DNA of 9,449 bases from Bacillota bacterium (lineage in GTDB: Bacteria > Bacillota_I > Bacilli_A > MOL361 > Turicibacteraceae): assembly GCA_003486705.1 (NCBI GenBank), contig DNGE01000052.1, positions 1,179 through 10,627 on the forward strand, read 5' to 3'. Below the pieces are notes generated by a model. The model did not search any database and was not told the origin of the DNA. It saw nothing but the letters and a program-made list of their open reading frames with translations. The position numbers were made by a program, and so were the translations under genes. Numbering within the stretch: the stretch's first letter is position 1; each line of letters begins with the position of its first letter. Below, in pieces: positions 1-5,958 of the stretch.

Positions 1-244
1 TAAAGGCGATGCCATAGATAATATACGAATTATTTTTCTCTTTATAAACTTCATCTATGGTTATTTTCTGCTCTAATGCACGTAACGCAGTCAGTCGTTT
101 ATTGCGCATACGAACTTTAGCAATAATTAGGTAAATCATTAACAATAAGGTTGCTGTAACTTTAACCCACCCATAAACTGAATACTGGATACAAGCTAAT
201 GATCCTAAGATAAAGATAATTTCAAAAACACTGACGTTATTCAT
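1..244 (-). CDS. Small membrane protein, unknown function (C-terminus cut by window edge)
   Basis: The open frame runs from ATG at 244 leftwards to the window edge without a stop, giving 81 residues beginning MNNVSVFEII. It has two hydrophobic stretches, about residues 5-22 and 23-39. A basic loop follows (KVRMRNKR, about 39-46) and then a polar segment rich in charged residues (ALEQKITIDEVYKEKNN). The basic loop after the second helix suggests that the polar tail is cytoplasmic. A good ribosome site, AGGGGG, sits 7 bases before the ATG. The start lies 25 bases after the stop of the preceding gene, so the two are probably co-transcribed. I recognise no family, and the C-terminal part is missing. 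The call as a gene is fairly safe because of the start signal and the unbroken frame; the function is open. Confidence 0.6.
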   Translation of the reverse strand, partial: MNNVSVFEIIFILGSLACIQYSVYGWVKVTATLLLMIYLIIAKVRMRNKRLTALRALEQKITIDEVYKEKNNSYIIYGIAF

Positions 245-269
245 GTTATTTCCCCCTGTTTTATTATTG

Positions 270-791
270 TTAATCCCTACCTAAGACATCAGCATACTCA
301 TCAGATGTCGGTATAATTGAATGATTAAACCCTTCTTGCACGCTTTTGATTAAATCGTAAGGTGATGGGATATGAAGTAATTCAAACTGAGATGTTAGGG
401 CATTTAAACTTTCTACTTTTCTAGGAATGTCCTCACTACTTATGATGATTTCATTAAATGTTTCAAGACTTGTATTAGATACAAGTTCGAGCGGACTAGC
501 ATCACGGCACGCGACTACTAAACTCAAAAACTCAATAAAGTTGCTTGCTACAGGATAGACAAATTTATCAGCATTCATGGGGCTAACTGCATACACGCAC
601 CCCGCTTCTAAATCTAGTGGTTGATGTAGACTTGGAATAAAGCAAAAGTGTACCCCATCAACCCCAAGTGCTCCAATCAAAACGGCATCAAGTGGCGTGC
701 AAAAATATACATCTTCTTCACCACATGGTTGTAGTCCTATCACGCTTTTATCTATGTCTAGTTCTAGAAACGTTTGAAATGTTCCCCTCAT
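270..791 (-). CDS. Hypothetical 173-residue soluble protein, possibly SMI1/KNR4-like
   Basis: The start is ATG at 791, preceded by a strong ribosome site (AGGAGGAGG, 804-796) 4 bases away. The protein has no signal peptide or membrane helix. The N-terminal half has an acidic start and an aromatic-rich core (VYFCTPLDAVLIGALGVDGVH, about residues 28-48). The segment from about 64 to 95 (CVYAVSPMNADKFVYPVA, then NFIEFLSLVVACRD) resembles what I remember of small uncharacterised Bacillota proteins loosely grouped with SMI1/KNR4-type folds. That likeness is from memory and weak. The C-terminal third is helical and polar. It is followed at 25 bases by a small membrane protein gene, probably in the same transcript. 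A terminator hairpin lies directly before its ribosome site, so its expression may depend on readthrough from popT or on a promoter I could not identify. Real gene: likely. Function: not known. Confidence 0.72.
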   Translation of the reverse strand: MRGTFQTFLELDIDKSVIGLQPCGEEDVYFCTPLDAVLIGALGVDGVHFCFIPSLHQPLDLEAGCVYAVSPMNADKFVYPVASNFIEFLSLVVACRDASPLELVSNTSLETFNEIIISSEDIPRKVESLNALTSQFELLHIPSPYDLIKSVQEGFNHSIIPTSDEYADVLGRD

Positions 792-805
792 CCATCCTCC
801 TCCTA

Positions 806-845
806 TAAAAATAACCTAGCTCATAACAAGATGTTGAACTAGGTT
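806..845 (-). terminator. Intrinsic terminator/attenuator after popT, abutting the next ribosome site
   Basis: Read on the minus strand, AACCTAG(TTC) at 845-836 pairs with (GAG)CTAGGTT at 822-813. Allowing a G-U pair and a 2-base bulge, a further AACA/TGTT pairing closes a TCT loop. The hairpin is followed by ATTTTTA (812-806). It begins 9 bases after the popT stop. The U-tract ends 2 bases before the AGGAGGAGG ribosome site of the 173-residue gene, so termination would release the transcript right before that gene. Confidence 0.7.
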
Positions 846-854
846 GTTTGATTC

Positions 855-1748
855 TTAACGTTGCTTTTTCTCTAACACTTTGCGCATTTGTTCAAGACCG
901 ATAATAACGGCTCCTCCGATTAAGAAGAAGATGATGCTAAATGTTTTGATTCCCATCGGCGCTTGTGGAACTTCTAACGTTGTAGGTCCCATAAAGACAG
1001 CATATAATGACCCAAGCATTAATCCTAAAATTAAGTAAATCATGGCAGGTCTTGCATGTTCTAAACCGCGACGAATTAATTTAATCGTTGATAAGATTCC
1101 CGCAATAATTCCTAAACCGAAAATAAATAAAATTGGGACATATGATAAATTAAACGTTAAGACTTCTTTAATCGCACTAATAATGGTTGTATAGAGTCCG
1201 AAGATTAATAATAACGTTGAACCAGAAATCCCAGGTAGCACCATCGCTGAGATAGCGATCATTCCTGCAAAGAAGACGTATAAACCAAGACCGATGCTTA
1301 GTTGATTAACACTTACATTAATGCCACCACCACTTGAAATGGGATTAAAGACCGTGATTGCCACCACAATTAAGATCCCTGTCACAGTCCAAACAATGTT
1401 TAAATATTTTCCACGAATAGTTTGTGCTTCTTCACGCATAATGATTGGAATTGAGAAAATAATGAATCCAATAAATAACGAAGAAATACTATAAATATGG
1501 TCTTCAAAGATTGAAGTTAAGAAGAAGACTGAAATGACCATCCCAATAATCCAACCAACACCAATTTTTGATAAGAACTGAAGAGCTTCGATTTTTTCAT
1601 GTTTGCTTGATTTTGAAATCAGTGTGTTTAATGAGCCAATGAACTCATCATAAAAACCTAAAATAAATGCAATTGTTCCACCAGATACACCTGGAACGCT
1701 ATCGGCTAATGCCATGAAAAAACCACGAATCATATTAATTAAAAACAT
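855..1748 (-). CDS. popT: DUF368 family undecaprenyl-phosphate transporter (PopT-like)
   Basis: This is a polytopic membrane protein of 297 residues, a usual length for the DUF368 (PF04018) family. Members have been reported to return undecaprenyl phosphate, the lipid carrier of peptidoglycan and wall polymer synthesis, from the outer to the inner leaflet of the plasma membrane. The family hallmark VPGVSGGT is at residues 18-25. A second related copy, LPGISGST, is at 171-178, so the protein is an internal duplication whose two signature loops probably meet in the transport path. About eight or more hydrophobic helices are visible. ATG at 1748 is preceded by AGGTGA about 8 bases away. A promoter-like sequence lies at 1849-1821 and a terminator at 845-806, so it is probably its own transcription unit, downstream of and on the same strand as the antiporter. 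Family assignment is firm; the substrate is inferred from the family. Confidence 0.9.
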   Translation of the reverse strand: MFLINMIRGFFMALADSVPGVSGGTIAFILGFYDEFIGSLNTLISKSSKHEKIEALQFLSKIGVGWIIGMVISVFFLTSIFEDHIYSISSLFIGFIIFSIPIIMREEAQTIRGKYLNIVWTVTGILIVVAITVFNPISSGGGINVSVNQLSIGLGLYVFFAGMIAISAMVLPGISGSTLLLIFGLYTTIISAIKEVLTFNLSYVPILFIFGLGIIAGILSTIKLIRRGLEHARPAMIYLILGLMLGSLYAVFMGPTTLEVPQAPMGIKTFSIIFFLIGGAVIIGLEQMRKVLEKKQR

Positions 1749-1820
1749 ATTTTTTTCACCTATACCTATCCTAATTTTTCTGTATTTGAACCTATTTCAT
1801 GTTTCAAAATAACTTCATTA

Positions 1821-1849
1821 AGTTTATCATAATTTATGGTAATACTCAA
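1821..1849 (-). promoter_or_regulatory. Predicted sigma-A promoter for popT (extended -10)
   Basis: On the minus strand, TTGAGT (1849-1844) is separated by 17 bases from TAAACT (1826-1821), which carries the extended element TGA directly before it. Transcription would start near 1814, giving a leader of about 65 bases to the popT ATG at 1748. The 4/6 match in each box is moderate, but spacing, the TG element and position agree. I see no clear terminator for the antiporter between 1888 and 1850. Confidence 0.5.
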
Positions 1850-1888
1850 TATGTACGCAATCTGTTAGGTGTTTCATCTTTATTTATT

Positions 1889-3100
1889 TTACGATTGATT
1901 ATTCTCAGCTTGTTCTAACCATTTAGGTGCAGTCAGACGAATCCCAATCGCTCCGATTGGTGCTGTGATTAAGACACTCAAAATGGCTAGAGCTTGCATA
2001 ACTTCTCCACCCGCTACGCCCATCTGTAACGGGATTCCAGCCTTAGCTGATTGAACCGTTGCTTTTGGTAAATAGGCCACAACACAAAAAAGTCGTTCGT
2101 ATAAATTTAAATCTGTTCCAAGTAGCGATAACCAAACGCCACATGAGCGAACGGTTAATGAAATCGCAAGCATTCCAAATCCAACAAAGAAGTAATCCTT
2201 AACAAGCATTGGGTTAATGGCCATTCCAACGAAGATAAATAAATACAGTTTACCGTACTTCCAAACTTGATTCATGATCTGTTGAATTTGTAAAGCCATA
2301 TCATTTATAAAGTAACGTAAGAAAAACCCGACCATCATGACTGTTAATAACGAGTTAAAATATGAAAGATGGAGATTTGATTCCAATAAACGCATTATTA
2401 AACAGATTCCAAAAACGAGGACAATTCCAAATTTTAGTTTTGGTAAGATGAAAGATAACCCTTTTGCCACAACATACGCCACTGCAATAGATACTACGAT
2501 CGTAATAGGAATCATCATCATTTGATTTATAAACGAGGCGTTGCCACCGTTTGCTTGGACGGTGTAAATCGCTAAAAAGCTTGTAAATAAAGTGATGGCG
2601 ACGGTGTCATCAGCCGAGGCTCCGACGAGTAGCATTTGCGGAATCGATTTATTTTCCCCGAGGCGCTGATCAATCAGCGCCAACATGGATGGGATGAGGA
2701 CCGCCGGTGAAACCGCGGCGATAATGAACCCGAGAATGGCACCTTGAATGAAGGTGAAGTCTAAAAAGACCATGGATAGCAGCGCGATGGCGAAGCCTTC
2801 AAGCGTTGCAGGGATGACGCTCAGTAAAACGGCCGGGCGGCCGATTTTTTGCATTTGGGCTTTGCTAATTCCAAGGCCTGCAATAAATAAGACGGTGACA
2901 AGTGCGATGTCTTTAATAAAGGGCGCAAGTGATAGTGTTACACTTGGTACTATGTTTAAGACATAGGGTCCTATTATCATTCCGGCGATCATCATTCCCA
3001 TGAGTGATGGTATTTTTATTTTTTCTATTAGGTTGCCACTAATATGGGCGATCAGTCCAATAATTATTAGACTGATGATAATGGTTATAAACGTAATCAT
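1889..3100 (-). CDS. Cation:proton antiporter, CPA family (PF00999)
   Basis: A 403-residue membrane protein with about a dozen hydrophobic helices and no C-terminal RCK/TrkA-N domain, so it is a bare transporter core of the Na+/H+ exchanger type. It would exchange Na+ or K+ for protons across the plasma membrane. The ion-binding pair is in GASADDTVAI (Asp164-Asp165), the DD form associated with electrogenic CPA2-type exchangers. A conserved lysine lies in LPKATVQSA (Lys346) and an arginine in VRSCG (Arg318). An early PSLMGMMIAGMIIGP stretch (31-45) is typical of the family. ATG at 3100 follows AAAAGGAG at 8-9 bases. A predicted 27-codon leader ORF ends 2 bases upstream, suggesting coupled translation. 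The stretch encoding about residues 74-173 has about 53% G+C and many G/C-ending codons, unlike the rest of the gene. Family is firm; the cation is not determined. Confidence 0.88.
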   Translation of the reverse strand: MITFITIIISLIIIGLIAHISGNLIEKIKIPSLMGMMIAGMIIGPYVLNIVPSVTLSLAPFIKDIALVTVLFIAGLGISKAQMQKIGRPAVLLSVIPATLEGFAIALLSMVFLDFTFIQGAILGFIIAAVSPAVLIPSMLALIDQRLGENKSIPQMLLVGASADDTVAITLFTSFLAIYTVQANGGNASFINQMMMIPITIVVSIAVAYVVAKGLSFILPKLKFGIVLVFGICLIMRLLESNLHLSYFNSLLTVMMVGFFLRYFINDMALQIQQIMNQVWKYGKLYLFIFVGMAINPMLVKDYFFVGFGMLAISLTVRSCGVWLSLLGTDLNLYERLFCVVAYLPKATVQSAKAGIPLQMGVAGGEVMQALAILSVLITAPIGAIGIRLTAPKWLEQAENNQS

Positions 3101-3102
3101 GA

Positions 3103-3186
3103 TTATACTCTCCTTTTAGTGAATCCTTGTTTCAAGGTTGCTCTCTTGTGGTATTCGTTGGCCACTTCATGGTCAAGCTCAAACAT
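3103..3186 (-). CDS. Predicted 27-residue leader peptide upstream of the antiporter
   Basis: On the minus strand ATG at 3186 opens 27 codons to TAA at 3105-3103. The peptide starts MFELDHEV and ends FTKRRV; it is hydrophilic, mixed-charge in the middle and basic at the end, with no membrane or signal character. The ribosome site AAAGGGGAG sits 6 bases before the ATG. The stop is 2 bases before the antiporter ATG, and the antiporter's own ribosome site (AAAAGGAG) lies inside the last codons of this ORF. That is the layout of a translationally coupled leader. A small perfect hairpin (CCTTG/CAAGG, 3137-3125) falls between mid-ORF and the downstream ribosome site. I do not recognise the peptide. 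It could instead be a chance open frame, but start signal, length and junction all argue for translation. Confidence 0.5.
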   Translation of the reverse strand: MFELDHEVANEYHKRATLKQGFTKRRV

Positions 3187-3251
3187 TACTTGCTCCCCTT
3201 TATTTAATACGGGATTTAAATATCCTTTTCACCCTTTTATTCAATGTCTCT

Positions 3252-3284
3252 AACTTAGCACATGATAAATACCATGTAAATGGT
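3252..3284 (-). promoter_or_regulatory. Candidate promoter with overlapping dyad for leader ORF and antiporter
   Basis: On the minus strand TTTACA (3280-3275, 5/6 to the -35 consensus) is 17 bases from TAAGTT (3257-3252, only 3/6) with an extended TGC before it. A perfect 5-bp dyad ACCAT/ATGGT (3284-3280 and 3275-3271) surrounds the -35, so a repressor could bind there. Transcription would begin about 60 bases before the leader ATG. The weak -10 keeps this tentative. Confidence 0.3.
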
Positions 3285-3372
3285 TGCCATTCTATTCTTC
3301 TATTAATTATAGTTTTTGTTTGCTTAAATATTTGCAACACATAAAAGTAAGCGTTTTAAGTTGTTTTATATC

Positions 3373-3400
3373 ACGTCAATGGCCTAGTTTTCATAAGATA
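3373..3400 (+). promoter_or_regulatory. Candidate sigma-K-type (late mother-cell) promoter for the ATPase gene
   Basis: AC (3373-3374) is followed after 17 bases by CATAAGATA (3392-3400), which fits the Bacillus sigma-K pattern AC-N16/17-CATANNNTA exactly. Transcription would start about 35 bases before the ATG at 3441. No convincing sigma-A promoter was found for this gene. A nearby TATACACT (3408) is close to the sigma-E -10 (CATACANT) but lacks a correctly spaced -35. The pattern is short and can arise by chance in AT-rich DNA. Confidence 0.27.
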
Positions 3401-3440
3401 TTATGGTTATACACTAGAATTCTAATGAGGAGGACTGAGC

Positions 3441-4532
3441 ATGGCAGGTATAATTAAAAATTATTTTGCAACTGCTAATAGTGCAAAGGGATTTTATAAT
3501 TTGTTTGATTCGAATTTAGCAGGGCTTACGACGTTATATATTTTAAAGGGGGGACCTGGTACAGGGAAATCGACGCTCATGAAACGAATGGGCGCGTATT
3601 TTTTTGAAAAAGGATATGATATTGATTTTTTACATTGTTCTTCTGATAATGATTCACTTGATGGGGTCATTATTCCAGCTTTAGGTGTGGGCATTGTGGA
3701 TGGAACGGCACCGCATGTCATTGAACCAAAAGCACCGGGTGCGATTGAGGAGTATGTGAATTTGGGTATGGCATGGAATGCTTATAAACTCAAACCGTAT
3801 GCGAATGAGATTTTATCTATTAATGCAGCAATTAAAGAGTGTTATGTGCAGGTTTATGATATTTTTGCACAGGCGTTAGTGATTCATGATGAGTGGGAAA
3901 AATTTTATATTGAGAATATGGATTTTGATAAAGCACCTCTTTTTCGTCAACAGATTTTAGATACATTACTTAATTATCCTGAATCTGGGCATGAACCTGT
4001 TGTTCGTGAGCGTTTCTTTGGTGGTTCGACGCCTGTTGGCTCTGTTGATTATGTTCTTAATTTAACTGAACCTTTGAAGAAACGTTATTTTATTAAGGGG
4101 CGTCCGGGAACGGGGAAATCGACGTTGTTACGTAAAATTGCACAGAAATCGGCTGCTCTTGGTTATGATACAGAAATTTATCATTGTTCGTTTGACCCTG
4201 AATCGTTAGATATGGTTTTAATTCCTGAGCTCTCCATTTGTTTCTTTGACTCGACAGCACCACATGAATACTTCCCAACGCATGCATCTGATGAAGTGAT
4301 TGATATGTATGCTGAGCTTATTAAACCTGGAACTGATGAATTATATGCTGAGGAGTTAGCAGATGTTGCGCGTCGTTATAAAGCGAAAGTAGCAACTGGA
4401 ACGGCTTATTTAGCGAAAGCGAAAGCCCTACATGATAAATTAGAAACTTATTATATTGCGGCGATGAATTATGATATGGTGGAATGTATTTATAATGATT
4501 TACAAGATCGAATTGAAGCGTTAGAAGATTAA
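3441..4532 (+). CDS. Tandem P-loop ATPase, PRK06851-like
   Basis: A soluble 363-residue protein made of two homologous nucleotide-binding halves. Walker A motifs are GGPGTGKST (37-45) and GRPGTGKST (220-228). Each is followed at the same distance by matching blocks: GYDIDFLHCSSDNDSLDGVI...TAPH (58-92) and GYDTEIYHCSFDPESLDMVL...TAPH (241-275). The shared core is HCS-x-D-x2-SLD-x-V-x-IP-x-L and D-x-TAPH. Both P-loops keep the Lys and Ser/Thr needed for nucleotide binding, so two active sites or a pseudo-dimer are possible. Each half ends in a helical, charged region. I recognise the layout as the uncharacterised PRK06851 family of Bacillota; the cellular role is not known to me. The ATG follows GAGGAGG at 7 bases. 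It is monocistronic, with a hairpin terminator after it. A sigma-K-like promoter upstream hints at a sporulation role, but only as inference. Confidence 0.82.
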   Translation: MAGIIKNYFATANSAKGFYNLFDSNLAGLTTLYILKGGPGTGKSTLMKRMGAYFFEKGYDIDFLHCSSDNDSLDGVIIPALGVGIVDGTAPHVIEPKAPGAIEEYVNLGMAWNAYKLKPYANEILSINAAIKECYVQVYDIFAQALVIHDEWEKFYIENMDFDKAPLFRQQILDTLLNYPESGHEPVVRERFFGGSTPVGSVDYVLNLTEPLKKRYFIKGRPGTGKSTLLRKIAQKSAALGYDTEIYHCSFDPESLDMVLIPELSICFFDSTAPHEYFPTHASDEVIDMYAELIKPGTDELYAEELADVARRYKAKVATGTAYLAKAKALHDKLETYYIAAMNYDMVECIYNDLQDRIEALED

Positions 4533-4543
4533 TAAAAGAATTA

Positions 4544-4654
4544 TAAAATTAAAAGCGGGAGTATGCACCATGCACCTAACACAGATGCAACATGTTCTGT
4601 GATTTAGATGTATTTGTTCATATAACCCGCTTTTTTTATTATCTAAAATTAAAA
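4544..4654. repeat. 11-bp direct repeats bracketing the terminator hairpin
   Basis: TAAAATTAAAA occurs at 4544-4554 and again, identical, at 4644-4654, exactly 100 bases apart, on either side of the 9-bp inverted repeat. The left copy overlaps the A-run of the hairpin stem. Inside the hairpin a 7-bp tandem repeat ATGCACC occurs twice (4563-4569, 4570-4576). The flanking repeats could be a target duplication of a tiny mobile element or simple AT-rich coincidence. Confidence 0.45.
4551..4637. terminator. Bidirectional terminator with large branched loop
   Basis: AAAAGCGGG (4551-4559) pairs perfectly with CCCGCTTTT (4626-4634). On the plus strand it is followed by more T (T-run 4631-4637), serving the ATPase gene that ends at 4532. 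On the minus strand the same stem ends in CTTTTAATTTT and could serve the convergent phosphotransferase gene. The 66-nt interior is long for a terminator and is itself structured: CACAGA (4580-4585) pairs with TCTGTG (4596-4601), and TGCA-CCA-TGCA (4564-4574) can fold into a small hairpin. It may be a structured 3' RNA rather than a plain terminator. No separate terminator was found between 4655 and 4787. Confidence 0.72.
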
Positions 4655-4787
4655 CACACGAATAAGCCGCTTCATTTAGTTCATAAATCAAGTAACCGTT
4701 TAATTATTTTACGCTAGCAAGAAGCTTCACCAAAAAAACTTTATATGGCGTTGAACCTATCTTTTAACGTTGTCTCACTTTTAATGA

Positions 4788-5738
4788 TTAACTTGAAAGA
4801 AATGCCTTTAAATAATGATGTACTTTTTCATGTTCGCCTTGCCTTGCATAATATCTAAACTCCATGTAAATAGAATATCGAGTGTAGTAAGTAAAGTTCA
4901 CCCATTTCATCACCATCGCTTTTTCCTGCTCACTTATCGGACGTTGTTGAACGTAAGCCTCTAGCATGATAGGGGTTAAATTGATTTGATGACTTGTATT
5001 TTGCAAATACCAGGCGATTTGATTAATAAAATCCCAAATATAAACTTCATCTCCACAAATATTATAATCAAATATCCCGACTACTTCGTGTTGTTCATTA
5101 AATCGAACATTTTCTAAGCTAAGGTCTCCTTGAACTGCCCCTTTTGGCAGTAAACGTAATTCCTCTTTTAATTGCGTTATTTTCTGATTAAAAAAGGTAG
5201 TCACTTGTGTAATTAACTCAGTATCATAATTCAACTCTTTTAAGCTGTCTATAAAGTAATTAAAATACTCTTCTTTTTCACTCTGAAGATCGTCGGCGCA
5301 ATTATGTTCAAAATCAACTGACCAAGGGCCATCATAACCAAATTTAAGTTGAAATCTATCACTTACCGCGTGAATCTTTCCTAAAAAAGAGGCAAGATCC
5401 ACACAATTTTCTCTCGTATATTCTTTTTCTTCAATCCCCTCACAAAAACTTTCTAACGTGTAAATTTTCTCACCATGCTTAAAAAAATAATTTCCATCAG
5501 GAAATTGAACGACCTTAACAAATCCCCCCATCTGTTGTCTCATCTTGTTTGCAAATGTACCTTGCTTATTTAATTTAACCTCTGTTAACCAAGGTTGCTT
5601 AATTTCTTTCAGCACTAATTTTTCTGCTGCTTCATTGACTAAAAAAACCCGACTATGGTTCATTGAATTCTCTAATTCTTTATCGTCTATCCCTTTAATT
5701 AATCCCTTTTCATTTAAAACACTCAAAATGTCAGTCAT
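4788..5738 (-). CDS. Phosphotransferase of the aminoglycoside/choline kinase (APH) fold
   Basis: A soluble 316-residue kinase-like protein. The N-terminal lobe carries VLKEI (Lys44 as the likely ATP-contacting lysine). LGKIHAVS (119-126) is the helix typical of APH enzymes. The catalytic loop is AVQGDLSLEN (201-210), with Asp205 as catalytic base and Asn210 as metal ligand. GIFDYNICGDEVYIWDF (221-237) contains the metal-binding Asp224. The histidine that usually opens the HxDxxxxN loop is Gln203 here. The substrate is unknown; related proteins act on aminoglycosides, choline, homoserine or spore-coat associated compounds, so a resistance role should not be assumed. I chose ATG at 5738 because AGGAGG lies 6 bases before it; the in-frame ATG at 5756 would place that ribosome site inside the coding region. 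It converges with the ATPase gene and is flanked by long gaps, so it is probably transcribed alone. Confidence 0.8.
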   Translation of the reverse strand: MTDILSVLNEKGLIKGIDDKELENSMNHSRVFLVNEAAEKLVLKEIKQPWLTEVKLNKQGTFANKMRQQMGGFVKVVQFPDGNYFFKHGEKIYTLESFCEGIEEKEYTRENCVDLASFLGKIHAVSDRFQLKFGYDGPWSVDFEHNCADDLQSEKEEYFNYFIDSLKELNYDTELITQVTTFFNQKITQLKEELRLLPKGAVQGDLSLENVRFNEQHEVVGIFDYNICGDEVYIWDFINQIAWYLQNTSHQINLTPIMLEAYVQQRPISEQEKAMVMKWVNFTYYTRYSIYMEFRYYARQGEHEKVHHYLKAFLSS

Positions 5739-5765
5739 ACATTCCCTCCTTTTCATCTTTCCTAC

Positions 5766-5794
5766 ACCTTACCACTTTATTCCATTTGTTGCAA
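5766..5794 (-). promoter_or_regulatory. Candidate promoter for the phosphotransferase gene
   Basis: On the minus strand TTGCAA (5794-5789) is 17 bases from TAAGGT (5771-5766), with the extended TGG before it. Transcription would start about 20 bases before the ATG at 5738, just ahead of the ribosome site. Both boxes are imperfect (4/6 and 3/6), so another promoter further up (5795-5927) is possible. Confidence 0.3.
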
Positions 5795-5927
5795 TACTCT
5801 TAACATATGCATTTTTGTCTACATAAACGATACAAATCATAATGTCCTACAGTTATTTACATTTGGGATGAGATTCCTTATGATTAAACTATTGATTACT
5901 TGTTAAAATATTTCTACCTATATTGCA

Positions 5928-5953
5928 AAAGGGTGCACTTGAGTGCACCCTTT
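5928..5953 (-). terminator. Intrinsic terminator of the 6-phospho-beta-glucosidase gene
   Basis: An 11-bp perfect stem, AAAGGGTGCAC/GTGCACCCTTT (5953-5943 and 5938-5928 on the minus strand), has a 4-base loop (TCAA). It starts 5 bases after the stop codon at 5959 and is followed by TTTTGC. The stem is strong but the U-run is short. The opposite strand has only TTTATCATTT after it. Confidence 0.82.
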
Positions 5954-5958
5954 ATCAT

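Larger units (their letters stand above)
3187..3440. other. Divergent intergenic region between antiporter leader and double P-loop ATPase
   Basis: This region of 254 bases is AT-rich and holds the control sequences of two divergent units. The left part has the candidate leader/antiporter promoter (3252-3284). The right part has a sigma-K-like pattern (3373-3400), TATACACT (3408-3415) resembling a sigma-E -10, and the ribosome site GAGGAGG (3427-3433). The open frame that can be read rightwards from TTG at 3138 through 3344 has no ribosome site and overlaps the leader ORF on the other strand, so I do not count it as a gene. I see no known riboswitch fold. Confidence 0.5.

Noticed and set aside
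1781..1808. Inverted repeat TTGAA/TTCAA in the popT leader
   Set aside because: The stem is only 5 bp of AT-rich sequence with a long loop, too weak to call an operator or attenuator.
3187..3300. Possible riboswitch in the antiporter leader
   Set aside because: Only weak short pairings (GGAT/ATCC) are visible and no known ion-sensing riboswitch core was recognised.
3138..3344. 68-codon plus-strand frame with a hydrophobic end in the divergent intergenic region
   Set aside because: It starts at TTG without a ribosome site, overlaps the better supported leader ORF on the other strand, and has no recognisable family.
3345..3360. cre-like sequence (minus strand, centred on ACGC) upstream of the ATPase gene
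   Set aside because: It has two mismatches, including the important G at position 3, and neither flanking gene is a sugar gene.
5739..5756. Longer start (six extra residues) for the phosphotransferase
   Set aside because: The AGGAGG ribosome site would lie within the coding part; ATG at 5738 has ideal spacing from it.
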